DNA from: Eubacterium sp. | GTDB lineage: Bacteria > Bacillota > Clostridia > Lachnospirales > Lachnospiraceae | Length of the DNA: 64,000 nt | Reading direction: 5' to 3' | Assembly: GCA_021769425.1 (NCBI GenBank) | Contig: JAETSX010000022.1 | Span: 45,318-109,317 of the forward strand | Shown here: positions 18,044 to 25,939 of the stretch, piece by piece | Numbering within the stretch: position 1 is the first letter of the stretch | How the letters are laid out: every line of letters starts with the position of its first letter | The notes under the pieces: generated by a model | Database searches by the model: none | What the model was told of the DNA's origin: nothing | The model's input: only the letters and a program-made list of their open reading frames with translations | Made by a program: the position numbers and the translations under genes

Positions 18044-18976
18044 ATGAAGACAGCCGCCCTCATTGTAGCCGCCGGAATGTCCACCCGCATGGCACAATTC
18101 AAACAATTAATGAAAATCGGCAGCCGCACCATGGCAGAACGCGTAATTGTGAACTTTCAGCAGGCAGGCATAACTGAAATTGTCATGGTAACCGGATACC
18201 GCAGCGATCAACTGGAAAAAGAACTCCAGAACTTTGGAGTCACTTTCTTAAGAAACGCCCAATACGAAACCACTCAAATGTTTGATTCCGCCAAAATCGG
18301 TCTGGAATATCTGAAAGGACGCTGTGACAGCATATTTTTCTGTCCTGTGGATATCCCGTTTTTTATGGAACAAACAGTGGAAATCCTCTTAGACCGGCAA
18401 GGCGATATCATCCAGCCGGTTTTCCGGGGAAAAGCCGGCCACCCCATATTAATCCGGGCATCCCTGATTCCTGCCATTTTGTCTTACCAGGGAGAAGGCG
18501 GGCTGAAAGGCGCCCTGAATTCCATAGAAAATCTGAAACGCATCCGGGTTCCGGTGGAAGATGAAGCCGTATTGATGGACGCAGACACCAGAGAAGATTT
18601 CAAAAGGCTGGTGGATATCCATAATTCCAGATTGATGCACCCGAAGATTCAGGTGACGCTGGTAAATCACAAAGCATTTTTCGATGAAATGACGTTGGAA
18701 CTGCTGAAAAGAGTTGCAGCTTCCGGTTCTGTCCGGGAAGCCTGCGGGCAGCTTGGAATTTCCTACAGCAAAGGCTGGAATATCATTCAGAAGGCAGAAG
18801 ACGGCATGGGCTGCCGAATTGTGGAACGTCAGCCGGGCGGACGGGGCGGCGGTACAGCGAATGTGACAGAACGGGGAAAGAAGCTGCTGGAACTTTTTGA
18901 AACCTATGAGGAGCAGTTAAACAAAGTCAGCGAGGAATTGTTTCAGCAAATTTTTTTATCCGGCGATTTGTTTTGA
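18044..18976 (+). CDS. mocA: MocA-type molybdenum cofactor cytidylyltransferase fused to ModE-like HTH
   Basis: The N-terminal half (about residues 1-195) is a MobA-like nucleotidyltransferase of the MocA/YgfJ type, which attaches CMP to molybdopterin for hydroxylases: ALIVAAGMSTRM, KIGSRTMAERVI, ATTQMFDSAK region, FFCPVDIPFF and AGHPILI. The C-terminal about 105 residues match the winged HTH of ModE/LysR type (VASGSVREACGQLGISYSKG, VERQPGGRGGG, LTERGKKLLE-like TERGKKLLELFETYEEQ). A single polypeptide may thus make the cofactor and bind DNA, perhaps the molybdate or xdh promoters. ATG 18044 follows GAAAGGAG. The fused domain order is seen directly; autoregulation is inference. It is followed by a repeat array. 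Confidence 0.85.
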   Translation: MKTAALIVAAGMSTRMAQFKQLMKIGSRTMAERVIVNFQQAGITEIVMVTGYRSDQLEKELQNFGVTFLRNAQYETTQMFDSAKIGLEYLKGRCDSIFFCPVDIPFFMEQTVEILLDRQGDIIQPVFRGKAGHPILIRASLIPAILSYQGEGGLKGALNSIENLKRIRVPVEDEAVLMDADTREDFKRLVDIHNSRLMHPKIQVTLVNHKAFFDEMTLELLKRVAASGSVREACGQLGISYSKGWNIIQKAEDGMGCRIVERQPGGRGGGTANVTERGKKLLELFETYEEQLNKVSEELFQQIFLSGDLF

Positions 18977-19009
18977 AAAAGTAAACGGTACGGATAGATG
19001 TCTTGCAAG

Positions 19010-19480
19010 TAAACTATCATCTTGCTTAACCTATCGTGCGACGGGCCGCATGGCCATCCATACTATGAAAGTCGAAGACTTGCATAGTAAACTCCCATCA
19101 TGCTTAGCCTGCCGTTTGGAGGGCCGCATGGCCATCCTACTATGGAAGTTGAAGACTTGCATAGTAAACTCCCATCATGCTTAGCCTGCCGTTTGGCGGG
19201 CCGCATGGCCATCCTATTATGGAAGCCAAGGGCTTTCATAATAAACTCCCATCATGCTTAGCCTGCCGTTTGGAGGGCCGCATGGCCATCCTATTATGGA
19301 AGCCAAGGGCTTTCATAATAAACTCCCATCATGCTTAGCCTGCCGTTTGGAGGGCCGCATGGCATCCTACTATGAAAGTCGAAGACTTGCATAGTAAACT
19401 CCCATCATGCTTAGCCTGCCGTTTGGAGGGCCGCATGGCCATCCATACTATGGAAGTCGAAGACTTTCATAGTAAGAGAG
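19010..19480. repeat. REP-like array, six units, sister of the 815-1137 array
   Basis: Six copies of a 74-78-bp unit containing GCCTGCCGTTTGGAGGGC and GGCCGCATGGCCATCC, separated by the hairpin TATGGAAGTCGAAGACTTGCATA or its diverged form. Units differ by small substitutions and one-base losses. Orientation is the same as in the first array. This explains the gene-free gap between mocA and the MoeA-like gene, and no protein is supported. Confidence 0.8.
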
Positions 19481-19537
19481 CTTACACGCAGCCGAAGAAA
19501 TATGCGTCTCTCAAAAGCGCAGAGAATGGAGGAAACC

Positions 19538-20560
19538 ATGAAATTAATGAAAACAGAAGAAGCAGTCGGCCAGGTTCTTTGCCATGATATTACCCGGATT
19601 ATAAAAGGCGTTGCCAAAGATGCCGTGTTTCGGAAAGGCCATGTAATTACCGAGGAAGATATCCCAGTGCTTTTAAGCGTAGGAAAAGACCATATTTATA
19701 TTTGGGAAAAACAGGAAGGGATGCTTCACGAAAATGAAGCCGCTGAGATTCTATGCAATATTTGTAAAAATGAACATATGCACCCCACCGAGGTGAAAGA
19801 AGGGAAAATTGAGTTGATTGCCGACTGCGACGGCCTGCTTAAAATCCACCGGGAAAAGCTTAGAGCGGTCAATTCCCTGGGTGAGATGATGATCGCCAGC
19901 CGCCATGGGAATTTTCCGGTGCGGGCAGGGGATAAAATTGCAGGAACCAGAATTATCCCGCTGGTCATTGAAAAAGAGAAAATGGAACAGGCAAAGGCGG
20001 TGTGCGGCAATTCCCCGATTTTCCAATTAAAGCCTTTTCAGAAGAAGACAGCCGGAATTGTTACAACCGGAAATGAGGTGTATTATGGAAGAATCGAGGA
20101 TACCTTTACCCCTGTGGTGGAGGAAAAGCTGGCAGAATACTCTGTGGATATCATTGGCCGTGAAGTCAGCGGCGATAACCCAAAACTGATAGAAGAGAAA
20201 ATCCGTCTCCTGCTGAAAAAAGGCGCAGAACTGATTATCTGCACCGGCGGGATGAGCGTAGACCCGGATGATAAGACGCCGGCCGCCATCCGCAGTGCAG
20301 CGGCAGAGGTTGTGACTTATGGAGCGCCGGCATTGCCGGGAGCTATGTTTCTTCTGGCATATACCGAACATGACGTGCCCATGCTGGGGCTGCCGGGCTG
20401 CGTGATGTATGCGAAACGGACAATTTTTGATTTGGTTCTTCCCAGGATTATGGCAGGGGAAAAATTGCAGAAAGAAGATTTTGACATTCTGGGCGAAGGG
20501 GGGTTGTGCCTGTCCTGCCAGGTCTGCACCTTTCCCAACTGCGGTTTTGGAAAGGCATAA
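19538..20560 (+). CDS. MoeA-like molybdopterin-binding protein
   Basis: A 340-residue protein with a MoCF-biosynthesis (MogA/MoeA-type) domain in the second half: AGIVTTGNEVYYGRIEDTF, LIICTGGMSVDPDDKTP, and GAPALPGAMFLLAY with PMLGLPGCVMY. The N-terminal half (VGQVLCHDITRIIKG, FRKGHVITEEDIPVLLSVG) resembles the MoeA N-terminal region. It likely helps insert or handle molybdate or selenium in the cofactor. The C-terminus ends in LSCQVCTFPNCGFGK, with three Cys that could bind metal. ATG 19538 follows AATGGAGGAAACC. It is upstream of xdhC with a 77-bp gap, within the cofactor operon. Confidence 0.82.
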   Translation: MKLMKTEEAVGQVLCHDITRIIKGVAKDAVFRKGHVITEEDIPVLLSVGKDHIYIWEKQEGMLHENEAAEILCNICKNEHMHPTEVKEGKIELIADCDGLLKIHREKLRAVNSLGEMMIASRHGNFPVRAGDKIAGTRIIPLVIEKEKMEQAKAVCGNSPIFQLKPFQKKTAGIVTTGNEVYYGRIEDTFTPVVEEKLAEYSVDIIGREVSGDNPKLIEEKIRLLLKKGAELIICTGGMSVDPDDKTPAAIRSAAAEVVTYGAPALPGAMFLLAYTEHDVPMLGLPGCVMYAKRTIFDLVLPRIMAGEKLQKEDFDILGEGGLCLSCQVCTFPNCGFGKA

Positions 20561-20637
20561 AAATGAATCAAAGATTCTGGGCAGAATTCATCTGCATTTC
20601 ACTGCCGGAGTAATATTGTAGAAAAGAGGAATTGAAC

Positions 20638-21711
20638 ATGCTGGAATTTTTCAAAGCAATCAAAGAATTAGAACCAAATAACAGAAATATGGCCGTAACC
20701 TTGCTGGATGAAGAATTTTTCGGAGAAAAACTGCTGATTTCCGGCAGCTCTGTCGTCTATCAGTCATCAGAAGCGATTCCAAGTCCGTCTTATCTGCCTA
20801 AACTGGCAGAAATCCAAAACACCGGTATCTGCTTTGTAGGAGAAACCCGGATGTTCTGTGAGATTTTGGGCAGGCCAAAAAAGATCGTCATCTGCGGCGG
20901 AGGTCATGTGTCTCTTCCTATTACAAAGATTGGCCGCATGACTGGTTTTCAGATACATGTGCTGGAGGATCGTCCGAAGTTTGCAGACTGGGCCAGAAGC
21001 GCCGGAGCCCAGGAAGTGACCTGTGAACCTTTTGAGCGGGGACTTGCCTCTGTCAAAGGCGATAAAGACACCTTTTTTGTGGTTGTGACCCGGGGACACC
21101 GCTATGACCAGATTTGCCTGGAGGCTATTACGGAAAAAGAGCATGCCTATATCGGAATGATCGGCAGCAAACGGCGGGCAGCTATAGTAAAAGAGGCCCT
21201 TCTGGAACTGGGAAAGGACCCGGATGTGGTTAACCGCATCTATACACCCATTGGGCTGGATATCGGCGCAGAGACCCCGGAGGAAATCGCAGTGGCAGTG
21301 ATGGCGGAACTTATTCAGGTGAAAAACAGAGAAAAAAGAAGCTTCGGCTATTCCAAAGAACTGCTGGAGCGTATTCTGGGCGGCCAGGAAATCAACGAAA
21401 AGAATATTGTAAATCTTAAAAATGTGCTTGCCACTATTATAATGCGCAAAGGTTCCGCTCCAAGAGAAACAGGTGCGAAAATGCTGATACTGCCGGATGG
21501 GAACTGCATCGGGACCATCGGAGGCGGCTGCGCGGAAGCAGAGGTAGTCAGAATTGCCCGGTCCATGACCCGTTCTGGTGAGGAAACATGCAGGCTGTGC
21601 CATGTGGATATGACAGGAGAAGACGCACAGGAGGAGGGCATGGTCTGCGGCGGCGTCATTGATGTTTTGCTGGAGGCGGTTCCCGGGACAGGCGGCAGTA
21701 TGGATTCATAA
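20638..21711 (+). CDS. xdhC: XdhC/CoxI-family maturation factor, reversed domain order
   Basis: XdhC proteins carry and protect the molybdenum cofactor and promote its sulfuration (or here possibly selenation) before insertion in xanthine dehydrogenase. In these 357 residues the NAD-type Rossmann domain comes first (VICGGGHVSLPITKIGRMTG near residue 85, TRGHRYDQ, YIGMIGSKRR, GLDIGAETPEEIAVAVMAEL). The CoxI-like domain comes last (LATIIMRKGSAPRETGAKM, GTIGGGCAEAEV, MVCGGVIDVLLE). In the textbook XdhC the CoxI-like part is N-terminal. ATG 20638 follows AAGAGGAATTGAAC. The moaA start lies 19 bp beyond its stop. Confidence 0.85.
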   Translation: MLEFFKAIKELEPNNRNMAVTLLDEEFFGEKLLISGSSVVYQSSEAIPSPSYLPKLAEIQNTGICFVGETRMFCEILGRPKKIVICGGGHVSLPITKIGRMTGFQIHVLEDRPKFADWARSAGAQEVTCEPFERGLASVKGDKDTFFVVVTRGHRYDQICLEAITEKEHAYIGMIGSKRRAAIVKEALLELGKDPDVVNRIYTPIGLDIGAETPEEIAVAVMAELIQVKNREKRSFGYSKELLERILGGQEINEKNIVNLKNVLATIIMRKGSAPRETGAKMLILPDGNCIGTIGGGCAEAEVVRIARSMTRSGEETCRLCHVDMTGEDAQEEGMVCGGVIDVLLEAVPGTGGSMDS

Positions 21712-21730
21712 TATGGAAAAGAGGTTGGAA

Positions 21731-22744
21731 ATGAAAGACAGCTATGGAAGAATTATAGATTATATGCGGATTTCCATTACAGACCGCTGCAATTTAAGAT
21801 GCCGCTACTGTATGCCGGAGGGGATTTCCCTGGTTCCCATGGAAGAGATATTAACTTATGAGGAGATAGCGGAAATTTGCCGGGCGGCTTCAGAACTGGG
21901 GATCAGCAGACTGAAAATTACCGGCGGCGAGCCGTTAGTCCGCCCTGAATGCCCGGAATTGATTGGAATGCTGAAAAAGATCCCGGGAATCAAACAGGTG
22001 ACCATGACCACCAACGGTGTTGCCCTGAGTCAATATTTGCCCAGGCTTTTAGAAAACGGCCTGGATGCCGTCAACATCAGCCTGGACACTTTAAATCCTC
22101 AAACTTATCAGCAGATTACAGGAAAAAATCAACTGGATGACGTATTCGAGGGGATTCGGCAGTCTGTCCGGGCAGGGCTTCCCGTTAAATTGAATGCGGT
22201 GCTGCAGCCTGGCATAAACGGCGGAGAATGGCTGGAACTGGCAAGGCTCACAACCTTGTTTCCGTTAGATGTGCGCTTTATCGAAATGATGCCCATCGGT
22301 TACGGGAGAAATTACCGGCCTGTCAGCAATCAGGAACTGCTTTTGCGCCTGAAAAATATGTACCCGGATCTTAGAAAAGACGAAAGTATCCGCGGAAACG
22401 GCCCGGCCGTCTACTATCGGATTCCTCAGGCAAAAGGCAGTGTTGGTTTTATCAGCGCCCTTCATGGGAAATTCTGCAAAAGCTGCAACAGGCTCCGGCT
22501 GACTTCCCAGGGGAAATTAAAACCCTGCCTGTGTTTTGAAGAAGAAGTGGATGTGATGGAAATTCTGCGGGGAAAAGAAAGTGCTGTCCACAGAGAATTG
22601 CAGGAGGATGTCAGAGCCGCCACCCGCAAAGAACTTTTGAAGCAGCGGATTTCTAAGGCAGTTGGACGAAAGCCCCGGGAACACCATTTTGAAACAGCGG
22701 AACAAATAACAGAGTGCAGGCAGATGGCACAGATTGGCGGGTAA
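21731..22744 (+). CDS. moaA: GTP 3',8-cyclase
   Basis: Radical SAM enzyme that, with MoaC, turns GTP into cyclic pyranopterin monophosphate, the first step of molybdenum cofactor synthesis. The 337 residues include the SAM cluster CNLRCRYC near residue 20, KITGGEPLVRPE, NISLDTL, and the C-terminal second-cluster motif CKSCNRLRLTSQGKLKPCL that contacts GTP. ATG 21731 (MKDSYGR) follows AAGAGGTTGGAA; an upstream ATG at 21713 is possible but has no ribosome site. A tail after PCL of about 75 residues is usual. It belongs to the cofactor operon. Confidence 0.92.
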   Translation: MKDSYGRIIDYMRISITDRCNLRCRYCMPEGISLVPMEEILTYEEIAEICRAASELGISRLKITGGEPLVRPECPELIGMLKKIPGIKQVTMTTNGVALSQYLPRLLENGLDAVNISLDTLNPQTYQQITGKNQLDDVFEGIRQSVRAGLPVKLNAVLQPGINGGEWLELARLTTLFPLDVRFIEMMPIGYGRNYRPVSNQELLLRLKNMYPDLRKDESIRGNGPAVYYRIPQAKGSVGFISALHGKFCKSCNRLRLTSQGKLKPCLCFEEEVDVMEILRGKESAVHRELQEDVRAATRKELLKQRISKAVGRKPREHHFETAEQITECRQMAQIGG

Positions 22745-22752
22745 GCAAAACG

Positions 22753-22828
22753 GCTGCAAAGGTCAGCTGAAATTGGAGAGCAGCCAAAATGCTGCAAAGG
22801 TCAGCTGAAATTGGAGGGCAGCCAAAAT
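22753..22828. repeat. 38-bp perfect-period tandem duplication
   Basis: The unit starting GCTGCAAAGGTCAGC occurs twice, 22753-22790 and 22791-22828, with one difference (GAGAGC against GAGGGC). It lies between the moaA stop and the next gene. No gene or terminator is seen in it. Confidence 0.75.
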
Positions 22829-22879
22829 GCCTGTCAATAAAAACAGAATAACAGCGGCGTAAAATCGGAGGATAATCAG

Positions 22880-23815
22880 ATGGGAAAAGTTATAGCAATC
22901 TGCATCAGTGATAAAAAGGGAATTCAAAAAACAGAAACAGATCATGCGGAACTGAAAGAAAATTACGGAATCATGGGAGACGCCCATGCGGGAAACTGGC
23001 ATCGGCAGGTGAGCCTGCTTTCCCTGGAACAGATAGAAGAATTTCGGCAAAAAGGGGCTGATATAGCATTCGGCGCCTTTGGAGAAAATCTAGTGGTGGA
23101 AGGATTTCACCTGTCCGAAATGCCGGTGGGAACCTGTTTTCAGATTGGGGAGGCGATGCTGAAACTCACTCAGATTGGCAAAGAATGCCACAGCCATTGT
23201 GAGATTTACAAAGTGATGGGCGACTGCATTATGCCCAGGGAAGGAGTGTTTGCGGAAGTGTTAAAAGGCGGCGTTATCCGGCCCGGGGATGAAATACATG
23301 CGCTGCCCCTTTCGGATGACCGTTCTTTTACCGCAGCAGTGATTACCTTAAGCGATAAAGGACATGCCGGGGAACGTGAGGACCAAAGCGGGCCTCTGAT
23401 TCAGAAAATGCTGGAATGCCAAGGATACGAAGTGATAGAAAAACTGCTGCTTCCGGACGGCAGAAAATCCCTAGAAAAACAACTCTGCAGGCTGGCAGAC
23501 CAGCGGCAGGTGAATTTGATTCTTACCACAGGAGGAACGGGTTTTGCTGAGCGGGACGTTACCCCGGAGGCGACCCAGGCAGTCTGTGACCGGATGGCTA
23601 TGGGAATTGCAGAGGCCATCCGTCAGTATTCCCTGACCATTACCGGACGGGCTATGTTAAGCCGGGCAGTGTCCGGCATCCGGAAAAAGACCTTGATTGT
23701 CAATCTTCCGGGAAGTCCGAAAGCCGTCCAAGAGAGCCTGGACTATATCCTTCCTCATTTGGAGCATGGCCTTGGAATTCTGCGCGGCACGGCAGGAGAG
23801 TGCGCAGGAGGATGA
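22880..23815 (+). CDS. MOSC domain - MogA fusion protein
   Basis: Residues about 1-145 form a MOSC domain (a sulfur-carrier fold of cofactor sulfurases): GIMGDAHAGNWHRQVSLLS, AFGAFGENLVVEG, and IGKECHSHCEIY with the conserved Cys. Residues about 150-311 form a MogA/MoaB domain that adenylates molybdopterin: AVITLSDKGHAGEREDQSG, LILTTGGTGFAERDVTPEA, LSRAVSGIRKKTLIVNLPG. The fusion joins molybdopterin activation to a possible sulfur or selenium transfer function. The ATG follows GGAGGATAATCAG. It sits in the cofactor run between moaA and modA. Confidence 0.88.
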   Translation: MGKVIAICISDKKGIQKTETDHAELKENYGIMGDAHAGNWHRQVSLLSLEQIEEFRQKGADIAFGAFGENLVVEGFHLSEMPVGTCFQIGEAMLKLTQIGKECHSHCEIYKVMGDCIMPREGVFAEVLKGGVIRPGDEIHALPLSDDRSFTAAVITLSDKGHAGEREDQSGPLIQKMLECQGYEVIEKLLLPDGRKSLEKQLCRLADQRQVNLILTTGGTGFAERDVTPEATQAVCDRMAMGIAEAIRQYSLTITGRAMLSRAVSGIRKKTLIVNLPGSPKAVQESLDYILPHLEHGLGILRGTAGECAGG

Positions 23816-23927
23816 TGGTAAGAAAGCGGCATTGCGAAAAGATTATTTTTGCGGCCTTTTCTGTCTTGGTAAGGGAAATAGTAAAATATAAGAGTGTCTG
23901 ACATGACTTGCTTATGTCTGGAAAGAA

Positions 23928-25076
23928 ATGGTGAAAACGATGAAGAAAGAAATACGGAAAACAATGAAGAAGGGAACATGTATGCTGTTATTGGCAATGC
24001 TGATAATTCCCGGCATTACAGCCTGCGGAACTAAGAACAGTCAGGAAAAGGAGGGGCAGCAGGGAAAAGAAGCAGAAGAGAAACCGGAAGAATCCGGCGG
24101 CAGTGAATCCACAGAAGAGAAGACGAAAGAATCCGGCGGCAGTGAATCCGCAGAAGAGAAACCGAAAGAATCCGGCGGCAGTGAATCCGCAGAAGAGAAG
24201 CCGAAAGAATCCGGCGGCAGTGAATCCACAGAAGAGAAGACGAAAGAATCCGGCGGCAGTGAATCCACAGAAGAGAAGACGAAAGAATCCGGCGGCAATG
24301 AACCTGCAGCAGAAAGTTCAGAGGAAACCGAGATTCAGGTTTTCCTGGCAGCCAGCCTGAATCGGGTGATTGAAGAACTGGCAAAGGAATACCAGCAAAC
24401 CCATCCGGAGGTATCCATTGCCTGCAATGCAGACAGTTCCGGCACGCTGGTCACCCAAATCGAAGAAGGCTATGAATGCGATATTTTCTTTTCTGCCGCG
24501 CAAAAACAAATGGATCAATTGGAGGAGGACGGACTGCTGGTGGAAGGAACCAGAAACGATGTGGTAAATAACCAGGTGGTGGTTGTGGCCGGAAAAGGCA
24601 GCGGCACCGCCGTGAAAGGGCTTGAAAATCTTGGAGACGCCCAAAGCATCGCCCTGGCAGGCGGAAGCGTTCCGGCAGGCAGATATACCCGTCTGGCATT
24701 GATGAATCTGGGAATCCTTGAGCAAACAGAAGACCCATCTTCGATTACTACGGTACAGGTGCAGAAAGCCCTGGGCGGTGTGGAAATCAGTGAACAGGAC
24801 AATGTGAGCAAAGTGCTTTTGGCAGTTGCGGAAGGCTCCTGTGAAGTGGGAACTGTTTATTATTCTGATACTTACGGATATGAAGAGGAGCTTGAGATTC
24901 TTCAGACCGTAAGCAGTGATCTGACCGGAGCAGTGATTTATCCCATTGCGCAGGTGGCAAATCCGGAAGCTGACGAAGCGCAGAGTGCAGCAGCCCGGGA
25001 TTTTATTTCATTTATCCTGTCTGATAAGGCAAAAGAAATCTTTGAAAAATACTATTTTGATACCAGCGTTATGTAA
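23928..25076 (+). CDS. modA: Molybdate-binding lipoprotein ModA with repeat-rich linker
   Basis: Extracellular molybdate receptor of the ModABC importer. A signal peptide with lipobox (LIIPGITAC) anchors it to the membrane. Next comes a hydrophilic linker of five and a half copies of a 13-residue unit (KESGGSESTEEKT type; 39 bp in DNA, about 24080-24310). The binding domain follows: FLAASLNRVIEELAKEY, CNADSSGTLVTQIEEG, CDIFFSAAQKQMDQLEEDG, GGSVPAGRYTR, and GTVYYSDTYG near the end. The start may be 23928 or the ATG at 23940; neither has a strong ribosome site. modB follows within 65 bp. Confidence 0.9.
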   Translation: MVKTMKKEIRKTMKKGTCMLLLAMLIIPGITACGTKNSQEKEGQQGKEAEEKPEESGGSESTEEKTKESGGSESAEEKPKESGGSESAEEKPKESGGSESTEEKTKESGGSESTEEKTKESGGNEPAAESSEETEIQVFLAASLNRVIEELAKEYQQTHPEVSIACNADSSGTLVTQIEEGYECDIFFSAAQKQMDQLEEDGLLVEGTRNDVVNNQVVVVAGKGSGTAVKGLENLGDAQSIALAGGSVPAGRYTRLALMNLGILEQTEDPSSITTVQVQKALGGVEISEQDNVSKVLLAVAEGSCEVGTVYYSDTYGYEEELEILQTVSSDLTGAVIYPIAQVANPEADEAQSAAARDFISFILSDKAKEIFEKYYFDTSVM

Positions 25077-25140
25077 ATTATGTTCATTACACAGGCGGAA
25101 AACTTTTGAAGTGTTCCCATAGAAACAAATGGAGTTATCA

Positions 25141-25845
25141 ATGGAAGAATTAAAAGTTATTTTGGAAAATCTGGATTGGAGCCCGTTGCTGATATCCCTG
25201 AAAACAGGATTTGCGGCAACCGTTATTTCTTTTTTTCTGGGAATCTATGCGGCATACAGAGTGATGAAAGCATCGCTCGGGAGAAGATCCATCCTTGACG
25301 GTCTGCTGACTCTTCCTCTGGCGCTTCCCCCTACGGTGGCGGGATTTTTCCTGCTGTTGATTTTCAGCAAAAGACGGCCTTTGGGAAGCTTCTTATACGA
25401 TACTTTTGACATTAAGGTGGTGCAGTCCTGGGCAGGCTGCGTCATTGCTGCCACGGTAATTGCCTTTCCCCTGATGTACCGGAATGCCAGAGCGGCTTTC
25501 GAACAGGTTGACGTCAATTTGATCTATGCCGGAAGAACACTGGGCATGTCGGAAGCTAGAATTTTCTGGAAAATTGCCCTTCCCTCCGCCGGCCCCGGCA
25601 TTGCCTCCGGCACAATTTTAACTTTTGCAAGAGCCCTGGGGGAATATGGGGCCACATCTATGCTGGCAGGGAATATTCCCGGAAAAACAGGCACTATTTC
25701 CCAGAAAATTGCTATGGTAATGCAGGACGGAGATTTTCTTACAGCAGGAATCTGGGTATTTATCGTGCTTCTGATTGCTTTTTTTATTCTTGTACTGATG
25801 AATCTTGCAGCGGGGAAAAAGAACAAAATCGTAAAGCGATGGTAA
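25141..25845 (+). CDS. modB: Molybdate ABC transporter permease
   Basis: Integral membrane subunit of the molybdate importer. The 234 residues contain about five spans and the EAA loop that docks on ModC (YAGRTLGMSEARIFWKIALP) followed by ARALGEYGATSML, typical of ModB. ATG 25141 (MEELKV) is preferred to 25129, because the GGAG inside the first codons of the longer frame serves as ribosome site. It is co-transcribed with modA and modC. Confidence 0.92.
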   Translation: MEELKVILENLDWSPLLISLKTGFAATVISFFLGIYAAYRVMKASLGRRSILDGLLTLPLALPPTVAGFFLLLIFSKRRPLGSFLYDTFDIKVVQSWAGCVIAATVIAFPLMYRNARAAFEQVDVNLIYAGRTLGMSEARIFWKIALPSAGPGIASGTILTFARALGEYGATSMLAGNIPGKTGTISQKIAMVMQDGDFLTAGIWVFIVLLIAFFILVLMNLAAGKKNKIVKRW

Positions 25846-25939
25846 AGAACAGGCTTTATTCGGAATTTTAAAGAAGATGGGCGGGAGAATGTTTCAAACA
25901 TGTTTCCGCAGGGTTGAAATTCAAAAAGAGGTGCAGGAC

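Noticed and set aside
24031..24384. Antisense Ser/Pro-rich repeat proteins opposite modA
   Set aside because: They mirror the 39-bp repeats of modA; the sense frame has a lipobox and a binding domain.
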